From Rosistilla carotiformis (GTDB lineage: Bacteria; Planctomycetota; Planctomycetia; Pirellulales; Pirellulaceae): a DNA stretch of 64,000 nucleotides. Location: the NCBI RefSeq assembly GCF_007753095.1, contig NZ_CP036348.1:7107411-7171410 (forward strand), read 5' to 3'. Every line of letters starts with the position of its first letter. Within the stretch, counting starts at the first letter, position 1. The notes below the pieces were generated by a model that saw only the letters and a program-made list of their open reading frames with translations, had not been told where the DNA came from and ran no database searches. The translations under genes were made by a program, and so were the position numbers. Positions 28,082-36,105 of this stretch are shown here, piece by piece.

Positions 28082-29452
28082 TTATTTTTTGCCGAGGTGA
28101 ATCAATTTCTTGTTCACAAACTCCAGGATCCCCAAGTGCGACAGTTCGCGACCGTAGCCGGAGTTCTTGATTCCGCCGAAAGGAAGTTCCGCCTGCGACT
28201 TCGTCGGTTGATTGATGAAGACCATTCCAGTTTCGATCTTTTCAGCGACGCGTCGGCCGCGTTGCACGTCGGCGGTGAAGACGCTGCCACCGAGACCGTA
28301 CGACGAACGATTCGCCAGCTCGATCGCTTCCGCTTCGTCTTTGACGATATAGACCGTCGCAACCGGACCAAACAATTCCTGATCGAACGTTGGCATGTCG
28401 GGGGTGACATCGGTCAGGATCGTGGGGTTGAAGTAGGCTCCTTCGCGGTCCGGCCGATCGCCTCCGATCACCACCGTCGCTCCGGCGTCGATCGACGATT
28501 GCACCTGTTCTTGCAGCTTGACCGCAGCCGATTCGGTCGACAGCGGCGAAAGCGTCGTCTGCTCGTCCATCGGATCGCCCATCTGCAGCGCGGAGAGCTG
28601 TTTTTTGAAGCCCTCCAGAAATCGCTCGGCAACCGCTTCGACGACGATAAATCGCTTCGACGCGACGCACGACTGCCCCGCGTTGACCATCCGTCCTTTG
28701 ACCGCCAGTTCGACCGTTTTCTCAAGGTCGGCGTCCTCCAAGACGATGAACGGATCATTGCCACCGAGTTCCAAGACGCTCCGCTTCAGGTTCTTGCCCG
28801 CCAGCGCGGCGACCGCGGCACCGGCCGGTTCACTGCCGGTCAACGAGACGCCTTGAACCCGCCGATCCGCGACGATCATCTCCACAAACTCCGACGGGAT
28901 AAACAGATTCGTGTAGACGCCCTCGGGCAATCCGCAGCGAGAGTAGAGTTCTTCGATCGCCGCGGCGCACTGCGGCACGTTGCTGGCGTGTTTCACCAAC
29001 ACGGTATTGCCCGCCATGATGTTCGGCGTGGCGAAACGGACGACTTGGTAGAACGGGAAGTTCCACGGCATCACGCCCATCAAAACGCCAAGCGGTTCGT
29101 AGTGGATGTAGGCATCGGCGTCGGAGACCTCCATCGGTTGGTCGGCCAGAAAACGCTCGGCTCCGTTGGCATAAAACTCCGCGATCTTCGCACAGTATTC
29201 GATCTCGTACTGACTCTCGGAGATCCGCTTCCCCATGTCCAAGGTGATCATCCGGGCATATTCGTCGGCATCGGCTCGCAGCAGATCGGCGAACTTCAAC
29301 AGGCACCTCTGCCGCTCCGCAAACGTCGTCTCTCGCCACGATTGGTAGGCCTTGTCGGCAGCCTCGATCGCATCGATGACGGCATCTTTATTCAGCGGTT
29401 CGAATTCGCGGATCGTCTGGTTCGTCGCGGGATTGATACTGGCGATCGACAT
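28082..29452 (-). CDS. NAD(P)-dependent aldehyde dehydrogenase, succinate-semialdehyde dehydrogenase-like
   Basis: 456-residue member of the aldehyde dehydrogenase superfamily, which oxidises aldehydes to acids with NAD(P). The catalytic Glu lies in LELGGNDPF and the nucleophilic Cys in NAGQSCVASKRF; MPWNFPFYQ and the cofactor-binding SLTGSEPAG are present, as is the terminal FGGIKNSGYGREL. The short form beginning MSIASINPATNQ resembles the GabD/Sad group lacking the longer N terminus. AAGGTGA seven bases upstream supports the ATG at 29452 over a GTG at 29461. It follows the SDR gene by about 25 bases and precedes the CurA-like gene, forming one operon. Exact substrate is uncertain. Confidence 0.88.
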   Translation of the reverse strand: MSIASINPATNQTIREFEPLNKDAVIDAIEAADKAYQSWRETTFAERQRCLLKFADLLRADADEYARMITLDMGKRISESQYEIEYCAKIAEFYANGAERFLADQPMEVSDADAYIHYEPLGVLMGVMPWNFPFYQVVRFATPNIMAGNTVLVKHASNVPQCAAAIEELYSRCGLPEGVYTNLFIPSEFVEMIVADRRVQGVSLTGSEPAGAAVAALAGKNLKRSVLELGGNDPFIVLEDADLEKTVELAVKGRMVNAGQSCVASKRFIVVEAVAERFLEGFKKQLSALQMGDPMDEQTTLSPLSTESAAVKLQEQVQSSIDAGATVVIGGDRPDREGAYFNPTILTDVTPDMPTFDQELFGPVATVYIVKDEAEAIELANRSSYGLGGSVFTADVQRGRRVAEKIETGMVFINQPTKSQAELPFGGIKNSGYGRELSHLGILEFVNKKLIHLGKK

Positions 29453-29477
29453 GGTATTCACCTTGGGGTTGTTGGGA

Positions 29478-30257
29478 TTAAGAAGCGTGGGAGACGCTCT
29501 GCATCTTCGCTACAAGTTTGCGTGTCGCGATGCGGGGAAGAAAGCCAGCAGATGTCACCATCAGCCGATTCTTCCAACCGGGGATCACGATGTCGTCGTT
29601 CTTTCGATAGCCCCGATAGCCCGCCGCGGCAACATCCGCTGCCGACATCGCCGCCGAACTAAACATATCCAGCTTGCCCATGCCCGAATCGTCACCGAAA
29701 CCTGTCTCGGTGGGCCCCGGTTCGAGACATGTGACATGCAGCCCCGTCCCCGAAAGCTCCTCGCGAAGCCCTTCGGTGAACGACAGCACATACGCTTTGC
29801 TGGCGTAGTAGACCGACATGTTCGGACCGGCTTGATACGCGGCGATCGAACCTACGTTCAAGATGCCTCCCTTGCCGGTAGCCAACATCGCGGGAAGCAA
29901 CAGCCGCGTCAGACGAGTCAACGCGACGACATTGACCATCAACATATCGGTCTGTCGGTCGACAGGCAGTTCGGCAAACCGCCCCAACGCACCAAAACCA
30001 GCATTGTTGACCAGAGTGTCGATCTGGATCTCATCGGATCGCAGTCGCTCACACAACCGGTCGACTCCATCGGTTTCTGCGAAGTCGCTGCGGATGACGG
30101 TCGCGGAAACGCGATGCGTCTCACGAATCTCGACCGCCAACTTCTGCAGCTTCTCTTCGCTGCGAGCGACCAGCACGACGTCGTCACCCCCAGCAGCAAA
30201 CTGCTTGGCGAGCTCCCAGCCGATACCCGATGAAGCGCCCGTGATCAATGTCGTCAT
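29478..30257 (-). CDS. SDR-family NAD(P)-dependent oxidoreductase
   Basis: 259-residue short-chain dehydrogenase/reductase. Cofactor motif TGASSGIG at residues 6-13, NNAG in LVNNAGFGA, catalytic Ser in NVGSIAAY and the YxxxK pair in YYASKAY, then EPGPTETGF. The YqjQ/DltE-like subgroup of classical SDRs is the closest I can name. First gene of a three-gene minus-strand operon (SDR, aldehyde dehydrogenase, CurA-like reductase), transcribed from a promoter at 30316-30342 with a palindromic operator candidate at 30292-30306. Confidence 0.88.
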   Translation of the reverse strand: MTTLITGASSGIGWELAKQFAAGGDDVVLVARSEEKLQKLAVEIRETHRVSATVIRSDFAETDGVDRLCERLRSDEIQIDTLVNNAGFGALGRFAELPVDRQTDMLMVNVVALTRLTRLLLPAMLATGKGGILNVGSIAAYQAGPNMSVYYASKAYVLSFTEGLREELSGTGLHVTCLEPGPTETGFGDDSGMGKLDMFSSAAMSAADVAAAGYRGYRKNDDIVIPGWKNRLMVTSAGFLPRIATRKLVAKMQSVSHAS

Positions 30258-30291
30258 TTTATATCCAGTCAGGGAGGTTTGTTTGTGTGCG

Positions 30292-30306
30292 ATGACATGA
30301 TGTCAT
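30292..30306. promoter_or_regulatory. Perfect 15-bp palindrome, candidate operator of the SDR operon
   Basis: ATGACAT-G-ATGTCAT, 35 bases upstream of the SDR start and immediately downstream of the inferred transcription start. Size and placement suit a dimeric repressor of TetR, MarR or GntR type. No regulator gene is adjacent. Confidence 0.6.
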
Positions 30307-30315
30307 TCCACTTGC

Positions 30316-30342
30316 AGTATACGGCCAGGTTCGTGGACACAA
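30316..30342 (-). promoter_or_regulatory. Candidate sigma-70 promoter of the SDR operon
   Basis: On the minus strand TTGTGT (30342-30337) and TATACT (30321-30316) are separated by 15 bases, shorter than the ideal 17. Transcription would begin near 30309, just before the palindrome. Confidence 0.4.
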
Positions 30343-30654
30343 GGCTTCCATTCTCTGTGCGATTGCTGTGCCAACGATTCCTCACCGATTCCGAATGCAA
30401 CGATTTTGATCCCACGCCGCTTCAGGACGGAAGTTCATGAACCGCACTGGCCACTCGGCGTTCAGTGTGAGGCCCTGCCGCGCAAATCCTGGACACTTCC
30501 ACCGGGTCGCAACGTAAACCTCGAGTCGTTGGGCACGTCCATAATCCCCAGCGTCATTCGAGTCGTCCTTGAAAGAGGGAGCAAAAATCGCTTCGCGGAC
30601 GTATACTAGCGGCTCTGTTGTTTGCCCCCTCCGACTGCACCCACGAGACTCTCC
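30343..30654. other. Intergenic region, no recognised gene
   Basis: Between the SDR operon promoter and the second sulfatase. A minus-strand frame across 30382-30684 has no family pattern and overlaps the sulfatase start. I see no terminator or repeat. Confidence 0.4.
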
Positions 30655-32079
30655 ATGCGTCAACGACTTATTCAATCCATCCATAGCGCGGCACTAAAAG
30701 CGGGCCGACGGACCAGCATCCGCCCGTGCAATTTGCGTCTTTCATCGTTCGCTTACGTGATCGCACTGGCTCTGATCGGCCATGCTACGACGATCCACGC
30801 TCAGCAATCGGACCGCCCAAATCTGATCTATATCATGGTCGACGATCTCGGTTACGGAGACCTCGGTTGCTTTGGGCAACAAACGATCAAGACGCCAAAC
30901 ATCGATCACTTGGCCGCCGAGGGGATGAAGCTGACCAGCCACTACTCGGGCAACACAGTCTGCCGCCCCTCGCGGCTGAGCCTCTGGACCGGGATGCACG
31001 CCGGACATACGGCGATCGATTCCAATGCACCCTACGTGCTCAAGGAATCGGACGTCACCGTCGCCGAACTGCTGCAACAAGCCGGCTACACCACCGTTGG
31101 TATCGGAAAGTGGGCGTTGGGAAACACCGAGAACTCGGGACATCCGAACCGCCAGGGATTCGATTTCTGGATGGGATATCTGGACCAAGGCGAAGCTCAC
31201 AACTACTACCCCGCCAAGCTGTGGCGGAACGATCAAAAGGTTCCTCTGCCAGGCAATGTGATCAGCGACGCACCATTGGCTCGCGGCCGCGTGTCGAGCA
31301 AACGGACCACCTACTCCCACGACGTGATGACCGAAGAGATGCTGGACTTCGTTCGCGGGCAGGGTGACAAGCCGTTCCTGATGCACATCCACTGGACGAT
31401 CCCGCACGCCAATAACGAAGGGGGCCGCGTCAACAAGGACGGGATGGAGGTCCCCGATTACGGAATCTACGCCGATCGCGATTGGCCGAATCCGGAGAAG
31501 GGTTTTGCGGCGATGATCACGCGGATGGATGGCGACGTGGGCCGCTTGATGGCTTTGCTGAAAGAGAAACAAATCGACGACAACACGTTGGTCGTATTCA
31601 CTTCGGACAACGGCCCGCACAGCGAAGGGAATCACAAACACGAGACCTTCGACTCCAACGGACCGCTGCGAGGTTACAAACGCGATCTCTACGAAGGGGG
31701 CATCCGAATGCCAACGATCGCGCGATGGCCCGGCAAGATCGCCGCCGGTTCGACCAGCGACCAATTGTTGGCGCATTACGATTGGCTGCCGACCGCATGC
31801 GAACTTGCCGGCATCGATCCGCCGGCGGGAGTCGATGGGATCTCGTTTGCCGCGACGCTGTTGGGCCAATCCCAGCGACCACACGAATACCTGTTCTGGA
31901 GCTACGGCGACAAAAAGGCAGCCCGCATCGGCAACTGGAAAGCTGTCATCCCCGGGAAAAACAAACCGCTGGAACTCTACGACCTCGCCAACGACATCGG
32001 CGAAACGAAGAACATCGCCGACCAACACCCCGACGTCGTCCAAAAGATGAAGCAAGCGATCGCCGCAGCGCTGGAGTAA
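30655..32079 (+). CDS. Secreted sulfatase (family S1), second copy
   Basis: 474-residue exported sulfatase. After a basic N-terminal stretch the hydrophobic helix SFAYVIALALIGHATTIHA (about 31-49) is a signal peptide. Metal-binding VDDLGYGDLGC, CRPSR signature in NTVCRPSRLSLWTGMHAGH with C103 as formylglycine precursor, GKWALG, and TSDNGPH, then WPGKI and a C-terminal domain with DLANDIGETKN. It belongs to the arylsulfatase A-like group and is not closely similar to the sulfatase at 24640. I chose the ATG at 30655; a TTG at 30622 is in frame. Its stop codon lies inside a 2 x 33-bp tandem duplication. No maturase gene is nearby. Confidence 0.9.
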   Translation: MRQRLIQSIHSAALKAGRRTSIRPCNLRLSSFAYVIALALIGHATTIHAQQSDRPNLIYIMVDDLGYGDLGCFGQQTIKTPNIDHLAAEGMKLTSHYSGNTVCRPSRLSLWTGMHAGHTAIDSNAPYVLKESDVTVAELLQQAGYTTVGIGKWALGNTENSGHPNRQGFDFWMGYLDQGEAHNYYPAKLWRNDQKVPLPGNVISDAPLARGRVSSKRTTYSHDVMTEEMLDFVRGQGDKPFLMHIHWTIPHANNEGGRVNKDGMEVPDYGIYADRDWPNPEKGFAAMITRMDGDVGRLMALLKEKQIDDNTLVVFTSDNGPHSEGNHKHETFDSNGPLRGYKRDLYEGGIRMPTIARWPGKIAAGSTSDQLLAHYDWLPTACELAGIDPPAGVDGISFAATLLGQSQRPHEYLFWSYGDKKAARIGNWKAVIPGKNKPLELYDLANDIGETKNIADQHPDVVQKMKQAIAAALE

Positions 32080-32133
32080 AGGCTTTAGCCGACGACGCGC
32101 GCGCTGGAGTCGAGGCTTCAGCCGACAACGCGC
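32068..32133. repeat. Two 33-bp tandem units across the sulfatase stop codon
   Basis: Units 32068-32100 and 32101-32133 match at 29 of 33 positions. Unit 1 supplies the TAA stop; unit 2 has TCG there, so the second unit reads as an untranslated copy. The core GGAGTCGAGGCTTCAGCC carries a small inverted repeat. Confidence 0.75.
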
Positions 32134-32276
32134 AACTCCTACCCCAACGCAACACCCCAGCGTGATATGCTGATGTGAACGGACCGGGCCTCCCCCTCCG
32201 GCCCCGTTCTCACGGCGAACCTCACAGCACCGGTGGTTCCCGTTGACCAAAGTCTCTCCAATCTGAAGGACTCGTC

Positions 32277-33635
32277 ATGCAGAAGCCACTCTTTGTTGCG
32301 TCGATGACTCTATTGGCCGCCTGCACCGGCTGCATCCAGACGGTTTACAAAATCGATCTGAAGCCGGAGGGGAACGAGATCACGCGGACACTTTCGGTGA
32401 AGGAGTCGTCGCAAAACCCCTCCGCGGAGCAACGGACGCAACAGAACGAGGAACTGCGACGCATCGCAACGCTCTATCCCGAGGGACGCGCCGAGGATCG
32501 CGAGGGATTGCCGACGTTCATCGGTCGATTCGCGGGCCCAATGCCAGTCGATGTTGGCGGCGTGGGCACCTTCACCCGCTTCGACAGCCCGTTGGGTTCG
32601 GTCTCGATCTACAGCGAACGGTTCCGCGGAAACGATGACTTGGCCGGTTCGTTGGCGACCAGCCAACAGGCGGCAGACGAACTGATCGACCTCGCCCTGG
32701 GATGGCTCGATTTCGAATTCCCTCCCAGTGCAACAGGCGACGCCGATCCACCGATCGACACGACATCGATTCGATCGCTGCTCGATGGCGAACTCCGCCA
32801 AGACCTCAAAAACGCGAGCCTGCAGCTGTGGATGTACGGGCAAGCCGAGAGCGCCCCCAACAACCACAGCCCGATCTTCCGCTTGGCACAATATCTCGCC
32901 GAACGCAACTATTTTTCACTGCAACAGATTCCAGCTATCGCCAGGCTTGTACAACAACAGAATCCCAAACAGTTCATCCATTTCGCCCACGACGTACTGT
33001 CACGGAAACTCACGCTCCAAAACCCCGACGCGGACACGCGCTGCCTGGACATTTTGAAAGACTGGCCGAGGCTCGAAAAGTCGATTCGAACCTACCTGAA
33101 GGAGACCGATGAATACAAGCAACTCGTTGTTCAGCAGGAACAAGCCGCGGGGGCTACCACACCAAGACATGTCGATGAGGCGCACGTCATCGGCAACAAA
33201 GTGATGGTGGCGTTGGCTCCTGACATGTTCAGCCGCCACGATCTCGTAGAGGTTTCGTTGCACCTTCGGCAGCCCCCCGACTCGACCAACGGCACCTGGG
33301 ACGACGACACAAAATCGGTTCGCTGGTCGCAGGCGATCGGCGATTCCTCAACGCCCGGATTCGCTTTCGCCACCTGGTGCGTCCCCGAGCCCGAACAGCA
33401 GACCTTGCGATTCGGAAGCGTCATCGTGCGCGGCGGCGAACTGTTCAGTTATGTGATCTGGTACCGAGGACTCAGCCCCGATGAAACGGAGCAATGGGAT
33501 GCGATGTTATCGTCGATCGGTCCCGACGCCGATGCAGTCGCCACACTGCAAGCCTTCCGATTCGAAGGCCAACCGAATCAAACGCTCCCGATCGCGGCGA
33601 CGCTGGTCCGCTTGATCCAGACCGCAGCCAATTAG
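32277..33635 (+). CDS. Hypothetical lipoprotein
   Basis: 452 residues. The N terminus MQKPLFVASMTLLAACTGC has a type II signal peptide with lipobox LAAC and lipidated Cys16 (Cys19 is an alternative), so the protein is probably anchored in a periplasm-facing membrane. The rest is soluble, Gln/Asp-rich, with a predicted helical middle (about 150-290) and a beta-rich C-terminal third. No known domain is recognised. The stretch YKIDLKPEGNEITRTLSVKE just after the lipobox resembles the start of a beta-sandwich. It overlaps the end of the convergent FdhF/YdeP gene by four bases. Confidence 0.75.
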   Translation: MQKPLFVASMTLLAACTGCIQTVYKIDLKPEGNEITRTLSVKESSQNPSAEQRTQQNEELRRIATLYPEGRAEDREGLPTFIGRFAGPMPVDVGGVGTFTRFDSPLGSVSIYSERFRGNDDLAGSLATSQQAADELIDLALGWLDFEFPPSATGDADPPIDTTSIRSLLDGELRQDLKNASLQLWMYGQAESAPNNHSPIFRLAQYLAERNYFSLQQIPAIARLVQQQNPKQFIHFAHDVLSRKLTLQNPDADTRCLDILKDWPRLEKSIRTYLKETDEYKQLVVQQEQAAGATTPRHVDEAHVIGNKVMVALAPDMFSRHDLVEVSLHLRQPPDSTNGTWDDDTKSVRWSQAIGDSSTPGFAFATWCVPEPEQQTLRFGSVIVRGGELFSYVIWYRGLSPDETEQWDAMLSSIGPDADAVATLQAFRFEGQPNQTLPIAATLVRLIQTAAN

Positions 33636-35821
33636 GCCAGCGGCAAAACTGTCACCACGATCCCCTTGAACGCAGGCGTCTTGCTTTGCGGGTCGGCATA
33701 GCGTGAGACCAGACAGTTCGATTCGGGGTAATACATCAGCGAATTGCCGGGGCGGATCGAATCGAAACCGCGGGCCAGGTAGCCATCGATCTGGCCGGTG
33801 TCGCTGCGAATCGAAACCGGTTGATCGTGCTGCAGCCCCAACCGCTGCAGATCCTCGGGATGCATAAGAATGATGTCGCGGCGATCTTGGTTCCGGTAAA
33901 GGTCTTCTTCTTCGTAGACGACCGTGTTGAATTGCCCTTCGCTGCGAACGGTCATCAACCGCAACTCGTTGGAATCGGTCCCCTTCAGATCGGGCAAGGC
34001 ATGCGTGTGCATGACCGCTTTCCCATCGGCAGTCGGAAATTTTGGTTCATGAAACGTTCGGCCATCGAGTTGGAACTCTTGCTTTGTCGCTTCGATTTTG
34101 TCGAGCTTTGCATATCCCGGCACCACTTCGCTGATCCAGTTGCGAATCGTCGAGGTCTGCTGCAACTGGTCCCAGCAAATCAGATCGCTATCGCCGATCG
34201 CGCGGCGTCCCAGATCGGCGATCACGCGGACTTCGCTGCGCGGCCCCGGCACGCGTCGCGGCCCGCCGTCGCTCATCCGAATGAAGTTAAACATCGACTC
34301 CTGCGTCGTCGCTTCGGGCTCTTCATCGCGAGGCAGCACCGGCAGGATGATCGTTTCATCGGCCAGACCGTTGACGTGCCCTGTGTTCAGCGTCGTGCTG
34401 AGCATCACCGACATCTCCAGTCGCGAGAGCGCTTCGGCCGCGAAACGCGAATCGGGATTGGAACCGTAGAGGTTGCCGCCCAGACAGAGCCCAAACTTCA
34501 TCCGCCGGTCGTGAGCGGCTTCCATGCAGGCGAGCGTGTCCAATCCGGTGCTGGTCGGCAGCTCCAGGTGGAACTTGGATTGCAGGTTCTCAAAAATCGC
34601 GTCCTTCAGTTTGGGCGTCACGCCAACCGAACCGATCCCCTGCACGTTGCTGTGCCCGCGGATCGGCAGCAGGCCACATCCGGGACGGCCAAGCATTCCG
34701 CGAGCCATCGCGAGGTTGGCGATCGCTTGAACGTTTTGCACTCCATGAGCGTGATGCGTGATCCCCATCGTCCACGCGAAAACGGTCCGCTGCGACTTTG
34801 CATAAACGCCAGCAATGGTGCGGATCTGATCGCGATCGATCCCCGATTTTGCCACGATCTCGTCCCACGACATCGCGGCAACAGCGTCGAGCCAAGCAGC
34901 CGAATCGGTGCAATGGGCATCGAGGAACGCGCGGTCGATCGTCTCGTCTTCGCAGCACTGCTTGGCGATGCCCCACAACAACGCGAGGTCGCCGCCGATA
35001 TGAGGTTGCACATAATGCGAAGCGATCTTGGTTCCAAACAGTAGGCTGATCGGATCGCTGGGAATCCGAAAGTTGACCATCCCGGTTTCGCGAACGGGAT
35101 TGATCACGATCACATGACCGCCGCGACGGCGAACGTGCATCAGGCTGGTCATCATCCGCGGATGATTGCTGGCCGGGTTGCCACCGATCACAAAAACCAG
35201 ATCGGCCTGCTCCAGATCCTCCAACACAATCGTCGCCGTTCCACTGCCGATCGACGACTGCAGCCCGACGCCACTGGCCTGGTGACAGTAGTAGCTGCAG
35301 TTATTGACGTTATTGGTTCCGTAGAGCCGAGCCAGCAACTGCAACAGAAAGCCCGCTTCGTTGCTGCTGCGGCCACTGAAATACCAAAACGTTTCGTCGG
35401 GAGTCAGCGAGCGGAGCTTGGCGCCGATCCGCGATAACGATTCCTCCCACGAGATCGTTTGGAAATGCGAAGCCCCGCGGCGGTAGATCACCGGCTGGAC
35501 CAACCGCCCGCAATGCTCCAGTTCGCGCGGCGTCATCCGCGACAACTGTTCGACGGGATGCTGATCCCAGAAGGTAGGCAAAACCGCCGGCTGCAAATCC
35601 GCAGCCATCGCCTGCAAACTCTTCTTGCAGACCTCGGGAAAGGCCCCTCGCTCATTGACCATCCCACCCTTCTGGCCGCCCATCCCCAAGGCGCAGGTCT
35701 TGCAAGCGTTCCGCGTTCGCATGGCGTGATACATCTTAAAGACGCCGCCGACCTCGCGTCCTTTCTTGAGCGTATAGAGGATCGCTCGGAAACCGCCGCC
35801 GCTGCGAACTTTCATCTTCAT
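33632..35821 (-). CDS. FdhF/YdeP-family molybdopterin oxidoreductase
   Basis: About 729 residues of the formate dehydrogenase alpha/YdeP family of molybdopterin (bis-MGD) enzymes. Near the N terminus NACKTCALGMGGQKGGMVNE stands where iron-sulfur ligands sit in classical enzymes, here reduced to CxxC as in YdeP-type proteins. Molybdopterin-domain motifs include YFSGRSSNEAGFLLQLLARL, GGNPASNHPR, GITHHAHGVQN, PIRGHSNVQG, and the C-terminal cofactor-binding domain with PRDEEPEATTQESMFNF. No signal peptide, so cytoplasmic. Physiological substrate of this family is uncertain; E. coli YdeP is linked to acid resistance. I chose the ATG at 35821 (MKMKVRSGGGF); an in-frame ATG at 35899 is possible. No formate dehydrogenase partner subunits or FdhD are adjacent. 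Confidence 0.85.
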   Translation of the reverse strand: MKMKVRSGGGFRAILYTLKKGREVGGVFKMYHAMRTRNACKTCALGMGGQKGGMVNERGAFPEVCKKSLQAMAADLQPAVLPTFWDQHPVEQLSRMTPRELEHCGRLVQPVIYRRGASHFQTISWEESLSRIGAKLRSLTPDETFWYFSGRSSNEAGFLLQLLARLYGTNNVNNCSYYCHQASGVGLQSSIGSGTATIVLEDLEQADLVFVIGGNPASNHPRMMTSLMHVRRRGGHVIVINPVRETGMVNFRIPSDPISLLFGTKIASHYVQPHIGGDLALLWGIAKQCCEDETIDRAFLDAHCTDSAAWLDAVAAMSWDEIVAKSGIDRDQIRTIAGVYAKSQRTVFAWTMGITHHAHGVQNVQAIANLAMARGMLGRPGCGLLPIRGHSNVQGIGSVGVTPKLKDAIFENLQSKFHLELPTSTGLDTLACMEAAHDRRMKFGLCLGGNLYGSNPDSRFAAEALSRLEMSVMLSTTLNTGHVNGLADETIILPVLPRDEEPEATTQESMFNFIRMSDGGPRRVPGPRSEVRVIADLGRRAIGDSDLICWDQLQQTSTIRNWISEVVPGYAKLDKIEATKQEFQLDGRTFHEPKFPTADGKAVMHTHALPDLKGTDSNELRLMTVRSEGQFNTVVYEEEDLYRNQDRRDIILMHPEDLQRLGLQHDQPVSIRSDTGQIDGYLARGFDSIRPGNSLMYYPESNCLVSRYADPQSKTPAFKGIVVTVLPLA

Positions 35822-36105
35822 TTCACTCAGCCATTGTGATCGTTGTGCAGAAACCCAGTCATTGCGAGGGGAACGCCTGGGCGCCGGGCCCTTAGCCATT
35901 ATTATCGCAGTCCCCGCCACAAGTCGAATATGCCGCGCGACCGACACAATCCACCGCCGCCCCCAGGCAGTCATCGACGTGAAATCCCGAACGAACCGTT
36001 CAATTCGTTGATATCCGGTTTCACGGACGTATAGAATAAGAAGGAACGCTGGAACGCGTCCCGCCGGCTCCCACCTATTACCTTCCATCCACTTTGCAGT
36101 CGCCC

